A stretch of 64,000 bases of DNA from Pictodentalium vernedei. Taxonomy: Eukaryota; Mollusca; Scaphopoda; Dentaliida; Dentaliidae. Shown piece by piece: positions 57,864 to 64,000 of this stretch. How positions within the stretch are numbered: the stretch's first letter is position 1; every line of letters begins with the position of its first letter. The notes under the pieces were generated by a model, which was given only the letters and a program-made list of their open reading frames with translations, made no database searches and was not told the DNA's origin. The stretch spans positions 208,403,262 to 208,467,261 of the forward strand of contig CM062292.1 of assembly GCA_031216915.1 (NCBI GenBank), written 5' to 3'. Both the position numbers and the translations under genes were made by a program.

Positions 57864-59642
57864 ATGTCTTCTAAAGTGTGCTTCCGGTGTCGCAATAAAG
57901 AGCTAGCGGCTAAGTGCTCAAAGAAATGTGGCAAGTGCCTAAGAGGTCCCTAGTAGGATCGATGGTCACTTGTCGCCCGCTCGCTCCCCGGTGAAGCAAT
58001 CATTCACGAAATGGTTGTGCTGCCGGGTTCATCCGTTGCGGTCCAGGAGATGAGAAAGGGTGTTGCGAGCACTATAATCTCGGATCATGCACACCCGGCG
58101 ACGACGGATCGGAGGATGGAACAGAGGAAGCCAGTCAGTCCGGTAGCTAGCTCGTCCAGATCTACCCAGACCGCGAGCAAGAGAGGCCCCCTCTCTCTTA
58201 CAACAACATCTGGGCCCAGTTCGTCAGTCGGAGCATACGTCCACTCCTCCTGCTCGGGATGCTCCGTCGCATAGACAGTCCAACGCGGCTTGTCTATTTG
58301 CTTCCTCATCCTCATGTCAGCACACACGACCGCACCTTGGCTATGTGACCACTGATATCCAGCCTGCTTCGCTGACCAGGGATTCCACGTCGACCAGGTC
58401 ATGCCATCCGCTAGCCAAGGACAAGAGGCTTTTCCAGTCGGGACGTTCGCATATAAGAAGTATGCAGGAATTAACGTCCCAGGAGCCTCCAGCGGCTAAA
58501 TTACGTAAGACCGCGGCTCCACGGACCTCCGTGATGGACTTGCTATCACAGATAGCTCAATTCATCGCAGCATCCCAGCAGCCATCAGAAACTTTTTCAG
58601 AAAAGAAACTGTCTGAGGAAGCTGGGTCGGTTCGCTCCCCTGCAGAGTCAGAAAGGGACAACCGAGATTCTCATGTGGTCCAGTCGGATGGTGAAAGGGA
58701 ATCTGCGGAGCTGAAATTTTCCCTTTCCGAACAATTTAAGGTGGCCATAGATTTCATCCGGCAACACCTTTTCAGAAGTTATTTCTCCGGACCAAAATGC
58801 TGCGTTACCTGATAAGAAACTGAAAGCGTCACTGGACACAGATTTATTTGGCCGGAATAGGGACATTGCACCCGACTTTCCGACCCAGTCCAGAAATGTC
58901 ACACAGACATTTGAACTTCTTCATGACGCTATATTCAAGCTAGCCTCTAAGACTGGCAAATCCGGTTTCTTATCGTCTCATGCTCTACAGCTGCCTTTCA
59001 TCAATCATAGAAATAGATTTGAAATGGCAGGACAGGGCGTGCCGAGAGTTCCTCTGCGTTTAGACGACCAGGCAGACGACTTGAAGTTGTCATTGCCGGC
59101 GTCTATGTTGATTTATTCCAGTACGCTGGTGACGACTATATCTCGTCTAACAGAATTAGCTTAGACGCATTATCTTACACAGATCACCTTACCAGAGCGT
59201 TATCATTATGTCTCGAAGGAAAAGAATTCCAGGATGTTTAAAACTTCCTTGAGAGTTCTTTTGAGGGCCATAGCATATTCTACGTATAACTCCGCCCTTT
59301 CAGTGGCAATCTGGAGTTAGTCAGACGTGATGCTGCCTTGGCTGCATCCACAAGAGTGGATAGTAAGGTGAAAAACTCTCTTCCAGTCACTCTGGTCTCA
59401 GGAGAGCTTCTCTTCGACGGTAAGCTTTCTATAATCTATAATCAGATTACTAAGAAAGCTTCGGATTCTCTGCTTTTAAATCCGCTTTGAAAAAGTCGGA
59501 CTCAGCAGAGAGGAGTAAGGCAGGCACTTCGGGGGCGATTACGTCCAAGGGAAGTTCCTATAGAGGATCTAAGAAGACCTCTACATCTTACTCCAGAGAC
59601 CGTCAGAGTAGCGACTCAGGTGGGGGTCGTAATGCTGGCTGA
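57864..59642 (+). pseudogene. DIRS gag-like ORF1 (several frameshifts and stops)
   Basis: A likely start at 57864 opens 'MSSKVCFRCRNKELAAKC', a short Cys-rich stretch, then a stop at 57951. Low-complexity Ser/Thr/Pro-rich sequence follows. The frame changes between about 58190 and 58280 and again near 58770. After the last change the reading 'KLKASLDTDLFGRN' and 'SKTGKSGFLSSHALQLPF' continues to a stop near 59162. A basic, Ser/Gly-rich tail ends at 59642. Position upstream of RT and the basic/Cys-rich composition make this the gag-like protein. No conserved Gag domain is otherwise visible. Confidence 0.65.
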
Positions 59643-59678
59643 GATACCAGTCAGACGCCCCTAGGTTGACTGGGCGAG

Positions 59679-61656
59679 GTGCTGGTCGTGGAGGACGTGG
59701 TTTCTCCTCCCTCAAGCCTCGCAGGGCCAGGAGGTGATGGTCTAAACCTCTTTTGCGTTCCAGTGGACGGAAGGCTGTCAAGATTCTTAACCAATTGGTT
59801 GTCTATTACGGATGACCCATGGGTGCAAGGGGTTATTTCCGAAGGTCTAAAACTGTCCTTCAAGGAAAAACCTCTGGTAACTCAAAGTCCACGTTGGACT
59901 CGGCTTCCGTCAGACGTTCAGAAGAGAGATTCGCTTCTATCAGAAGTTCAATCTCTTCTGGACAAGAACGCTATAGACGTCAAAGAAAACTAGGAATCTC
60001 CAGGTTTCTACATTCACCTGTTCCTGGTTCCAAAACCAGACGGCTCGTTTCGTCTAGTTATAGATCTGAGCTGGATAAACAAGCTGATCGTGGCTCCAAA
60101 ATTTTATATGGAGACCATCCGATTGAGCATTCGAGTAAACGATTATGCTGCGAGCATAGATCTCAAGGATGCATACTTTCACGTCATGGAACATCCGACG
60201 TTCAGAAAGTATCTTCGCTTTGCTGTCTTGGAAGTCGTTCATCAGTTCCGAGCAACGTGCTTTGGTCTGAATCTAGCACCCTTCACTCGAATAATGAACT
60301 CGGTAATGACTCATTTCCGAGCTCATTCGTCTGTGGTAACGTCGGCCTACATGGACGACATTCTTCAGAGGTACAGCAACAAGTTAACGCTTCAGAACGA
60401 TGTTCAGAGTCTGCTTCAATTGCTCCAATGTCTCGGTTTCATAGTAAACGAAGTCGGATCTAGTGCTGTCCAAGTCATTCACCCACCTGGGAATGAGCTT
60501 CGAGACGCACAACAATCTCGTTCATCTGCCGTTAACCAGAGCGAAATTAGTCAGTTGTTACGCTCGCTTTTGTCTTCACTCAGATGTAGTAACAGCGAGA
60601 GAATTCATGAGACTGACAGGTTTGTGCAGAGCCGCAGCAGATTTTATTCCGATGGGGCGGCTACGCACTCGTCCACTCCAGATATTTTTTACTCAGAATT
60701 GGAGTGTGAAGACTCATTCGCTCGAAACGAACATTGTCTTGTTGAATCAAGTGAAACAAGAGATTCAGACTTGGGCAGATATTCAATGGTTAACTCAGGG
60801 AGTACCGCTGCAATTGCCGGATCTGATTTTTACGATAATGATGGATGCGAGTCAAACAGGTTGAGGCACAACTTTGAGCCCAACAGATTCGAGGTGCCAG
60901 GGTCTTTGGGATCCACAGTTCCTAAACAAGCACATAAACATCAAAGAGATGATGTCAATTTGGCTTGCGCTACGTCAGTGGATGAACATTATTCAGAATT
61001 TGCATGTTCAAATTCTGTCCGAAAATTCAACAGTAGTAGCGTATATTCGGAACCAGGGAGGCACTCATTCCATTCCATTGTTCAATCTAACGGAAAGAAT
61101 CCTTCTGTTTGTTCTAGAGCTTCAAGTTCTTCTGTTGGTCCGTCATATTCCGGGTCGTCTGAACGTTCTAGCGGACTCCTTTTCTCGGAAAGGTCGTATG
61201 TTGCTATCAGAATGGATTCTCAATGAACGAGTATTCAATCAGATTTGCTACCTATGGGATCGTCCTATGATAGACTTAGATCCTCGAGCGTTTGCAGTAG
61301 ACAACCTTTCGGTCTCTTGGGATGGAATGATAGGATACACGTATCCTCCAGCTCCGTTGATTCAGCTGATGTTGCTAAAAATCAAGCAATCTCACTGCAA
61401 GATTCTGTTGGTAGCATCTCTGTCACCCCAGAGACCATGGATAAATCTACTGAGGTGTCTGTTGTGGGACATTCCGCGGAAGCTTCCTCCACGGGAGGAC
61501 TTTCTTTCGCAGGGGAAATCGCGCACACTGCATCACAACCCACAAGGTCTCAACCTTCACACATTTCTGTTGTGCGGTCCTTCTTGCACGGCAAGCATTT
61601 TACAGGACGAGCAGTGGACGCAATTTCTAACTGTAGGAGGACCTCCTCTTCGCTAA
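59679..61656 (+). pseudogene. DIRS ORF2: reverse transcriptase and RNase H (disrupted)
   Basis: The RT region shows 'FLVPKPDGSFRLVIDLSWIN', 'SIDLKDAYFHV' (catalytic Asp), 'FGLNLAPF' and 'AYMDDIL' (60345-60365). RNase H follows: 'IMMDASQTG', 'IKEMMSIWLAL', 'LSENSTVVAYIRNQGG', 'HIPGRLNVLADSFSR'. A DIRS-typical downstream stretch with 'DPRAFAVDNLSVSWDG' ends at 61656. Lesions: an in-frame TAG at 59991, a +1 shift near 60450, and an in-frame TGA at 60862-60864 just after 'SQTG'. 'SEN' stands where DIRS RNase H normally has 'xDN', so a catalytic Asp is probably lost. The 3' end overlaps the recombinase frame, as is usual in DIRS. Confidence 0.9.
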
Positions 61657-62612
61657 ATTATGCTGCTAAGTGGAAGGTTTTCTCTCGATGGTGTAGGGAT
61701 CATTCTGTTGATTTTTATGATCCCTCCATTCCAGACATTGCTAATTTTTTGGTCTACTTGTTTGACGAGATCAAACTGCAGCCAAATTCTATTAAGGGTT
61801 ATAGGTCTATGCTATCGGATACCTATGCTCATCATGATAGCTTACAGGTTGGATCTAATGTCTTTTTATCTAAGTTAGTGAAAAGCTTTTCGATAAATAG
61901 ACCTAGAACCCTTTGGTTAATTCCTAAGTGGAATTTACCTTGGGTTCTTCTGAAGCTAAAAGAAGCGCCATTTGAACCTCTTGATACAGTGGATTTCAAA
62001 TACTTATCTTATAAGACAGCTTTTCTCTTAGCCTTCTCTTCTGCTAGAAGAGTTAATGAGCTTCATGCACTATCTGTTGATGATTCTCACTATCGTAGTG
62101 TTGGTAATACTATTACATTGACTACTAATGTTGGATTTTTGGCTAAGAATCAGGCTCCTAATAAGTACCCTGAACCTATTGTTATTAAGGTTCTTCCATC
62201 TCCAGACGGTCTTAGGCCTTTGCTTTGTCCAGTCAGAGCTATGCGTATTTACAAATGTAGATCTGAGTTTATCAGAAAGGGACGTAAGCATTTCTTTCTG
62301 TTTTTGCTGCCTAAGAGAAAGGACATTACGGTCCATTCTATTGCAAGGCGGATTCAGTTAACTATCCGTACTGCTTATGATAAATTATCTTCATCTCAGA
62401 AGTCAGTGCTTAAGATTTAGGCGCATGAAGTAATAGCGCTGTCTACATCTTGGGCTTATGCTAATAGTGTTGCTATTACCGATTTGATGAAGGCTGCATA
62501 TTGGTCTCAGCTTTCCACGTTCACAAATTTTTATCTTAGAAATACTGAGTCCATTTCTGGCGACCTGTGTTGTTTAGGTCCGTTATCTGTTGCTCAGAAT
62601 GTCGTCCACTAA
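61470..62612 (+). pseudogene. DIRS ORF3: tyrosine recombinase (dead catalytic site)
   Basis: Open from 61245; recombinase-like sequence starts near 61560. The N-terminal SAM-like part includes 'YAAKWKVFSRWCRDH', 'FLVYLFDEIKL' and 'IKGYRSMLS'. The catalytic part has 'FSSARRVNELHALS' (first catalytic Arg) and 'LLCPVRAMRIY'. After an in-frame TAG at 62418-62420 it continues 'AHEVIALSTSWA', where family members have HEVR, so the second catalytic Arg is Ile. The nucleophile region 'STFTNFYLRN' is kept. The frame ends at a TAA at 62610-62612. In active elements this enzyme would integrate the circular cDNA. Confidence 0.88.
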
Positions 62613-63226
62613 ACAGTTGCAGCTATAGTTATGCAGGCTTTCTGTTCCGGCAATGTCTTTGTCCTGCTGCCCTCTTCGTTCTGGGGTATTTGACCCAGAG
62701 CAAGGGGAAGTGGGGGGGGGGGGGGGGGGGAATGGTGTTCCCTTATATCACCTGCTTTATAGTGAAAAGCAAGGGAATACCTCCTCTGGAGTCAGTAATT
62801 CTGAGTCGGTGCCGGGATGGTTTTAAAGTGTAAAGCTAATGTCTATCTCATTTATGTAATATTTTTAAAGTGTAGCTCAGTGTGAAGCATTTGTATATGT
62901 CACGTGTCATACGCGCGTTAATATACAATCCTCGGACACTTTTAAAATGAGTATAAAGAGTCTCATTCTCTGGACTATCTTTATTTATTGGCTTTCCTTT
63001 AATAAATTAGTATAATGGGTTATACTGGATGTTAATAGAGATCATTGATGTTATTGTGCTCAATTACGGAATGGTATTGTGTCTTTCTTTTTTGGTATAA
63101 ACAAGAAAGAAACATGTAAAGCCTGTTCGCCTCTTCTCCCTGAGGGGATAATTCTGTTTACATGTAATTGAGTCTATTGGATTATCCTTTATGTCCTAGG
63201 CCCTCCAGCCTTTTTTCTATTCAGCA

Positions 63227-63310
63227 AAGTCTGGGTCATTGGTACAGTATAAAAATGTTAAAAAATTTATAGTAATTTATATATTTTTTATATTTACCAA
63301 TGACCCAGAC
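63227..63310 (+). repeat. DIRS internal complementary region (ICR)
   Basis: 63227-63256 is the exact reverse complement of the first 30 bases of the element (56575-56604). 63257-63310 is the reverse complement of the last 54 bases (63540-63593) with four mismatches. The two halves abut at 63256/63257, as expected for the template that joins the ends into a circle. Confidence 0.93.
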
Positions 63311-63356
63311 GGGGATGGCCCCCTGATTACATAACGCTTACCAAGCACTGGTTGTA

Positions 63357-63593
63357 AGAATGTGGATTTGGCTCCAATTTCGGACTTCCTTGACACTGCG
63401 CATGTGAAGTGGATAAAAGTATGGAGGACCACATAGGACATATATTTTTTGGATTTTGATGCAAATTTTGGGGATTGGGGGGGAGGGGGGGGGCAAAATT
63501 TGTGTTTGGCCCTAGAATTTAAGAGTTAGCACCAGCTAAGTCTGTGTCATTGGAAAGTATAAAAAATATATAAATTACTATAAATTTTTTAAC
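63357..63593 (-). repeat. DIRS right inverted terminal repeat
   Basis: Reverse complement of the left repeat plus ~50 bp; ends 'ctataaattttttaac'. Confidence 0.92.
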
Positions 63594-64000
63594 TTTCAGA
63601 ACCGTGAGGTCGATTTGAACCAAATTTGATATGGGATGATAATGGGTCATAAGTAGTTGATTGATGCAAATTTTTTTTTTCTCATTGCCCCATGGGAACC
63701 TCGGGAGCTAAAAATAGGAAAAACATTAACACTGCCATATCTCCAAAACAACACAGCACAGAGAATTCTTATTTTGTATAAAGCTTACTTTTATCCAGTA
63801 GAATAGAATGGTTAAAAAAAATCGCTATCAGTTTGATCACAAGGTACTTTTTTCAGGACTTTGAAAAAGTGCTGAGTCAGCACTTTTCATCACTGTAGGC
63901 AATGGAAAAAACATTAAAAAATCTTCTTCTCCAGATCCAGCAGGCAGAATCTTTTGATATTTGGTATGCAACATTGTAGGGTGGATCTGATTCAAGTTTG
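63594..64000 (-). mobile_element. Interspersed repeat, copy D (reverse), continuing off the window
   Basis: 'cagaaccgtgaggtcgattt' and 'gaaccaaatttgatatg' match copy B in reverse ('cggttcttgaaat' side). The match continues with 'aaaatcgctatcagtttgatc', 'gtgctgagtcagcactttt' and 'cagaatcttttgatatttgg' to the window edge. Confidence 0.75.

Larger units (their letters stand above)
56575..63593 (+). mobile_element. DIRS-like tyrosine-recombinase retrotransposon (7.02 kb, inactivated)
   Basis: It has all hallmarks of a DIRS1-type element: inverted terminal repeats (56575-56749 and 63357-63593), a gag-like region, RT plus RNase H, a tyrosine recombinase, and an internal complementary region (63227-63310) that joins the two terminal sequences end to end. 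The flanks show no target duplication. DIRS elements replicate by reverse transcription to a circle and integrate by recombinase rather than by a DDE integrase. All coding regions carry stops or frameshifts, so this copy could only move with help. Confidence 0.93.

Noticed and set aside
59819..60463. A separate 214-codon Ser/Arg-rich protein in the DIRS element
   Set aside because: It is the alternative frame of the reverse transcriptase region. The RT motifs are in the other frame.
60463..61226. Continuation of the 378-codon frame after the RT motif YMDD as protein
   Set aside because: After the +1 shift near 60450 that frame becomes Ser-rich nonsense; the RNase H motifs lie in the neighbouring frame.

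Overview
This is a stretch of metazoan nuclear DNA, AT-rich and packed with transposable elements. It has no operons, bacterial genes, rRNA or intact tRNA genes. The kinds of repeats point to a marine lophotrochozoan, most likely a mollusc: repeats with hairpin ends of the 'gctcacctgac...gtcagggtgagc' type, ~150 bp tandem arrays next to 'gtccgtccatcc' leaders, and a tRNA-derived SINE ending in 'gttaaaccccaataaa(caaa)n'. The organism call is an inference.

Only one host gene can be supported. It is the first coding exon (38690-38744, + strand) of protein-L-isoaspartate O-methyltransferase (PCMT1-like), followed by a good splice donor. No later exon was seen, so the 25 kb to the window end may be its first intron. 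Nearly all other recognisable coding sequence belongs to mobile elements.

Layout. 0-4.4 kb: sparse sequence, a 113 bp fold-back and a 0.7 kb inverted-repeat element. 4.4-9.1 kb: three blocks of tandemly organised interspersed repeats. 10.2-15.4 kb: another copy of that repeat, split by a 3.56 kb fold-back element whose ends are arrays of 'ccagtagtgtaat' and whose centre is (CTA)n/(TAG)n. 15.9-24.6 kb: a SINE, fold-backs, an element with 'gacaaaatgccc' termini and piggyBac-type TTAA MITEs. 27.25-31.16 kb: a TIR element coding for an XPG/FEN-like nuclease with a C-terminal CXC cysteine domain (possibly Academ-like), with one frameshift and no N-terminus. 32-36.9 kb: a CpG-rich long-inverted-repeat family (NRF1, CRE and E-box-like sites in its arms) and a LINE 3' remnant. 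37.0-38.1 kb: a 1.06 kb inverted-repeat element just upstream of the PCMT exon.

41.6-45.5 kb: a hAT-like element with a perfect 8 bp target duplication. A second hAT-like element is nested in it, and a 1.57 kb tandem duplication ends exactly at the terminus of the nested element. 46.9-48.7 kb: a third hAT-like element. 46.8-55.1 kb: five different minisatellite-like arrays, one with Helentron/HINE-like terminal hairpins. 56.6-63.6 kb: a structurally complete but inactivated DIRS retrotransposon (gag-like, RT/RNase H and tyrosine recombinase regions, inverted terminal repeats, internal complementary region). It is inserted without target duplication in another copy of the interspersed repeat.

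The sequence therefore records successive insertions: tandem and interspersed repeats first, then DIRS, fold-back and hAT elements into them, then further hAT insertion and duplication.
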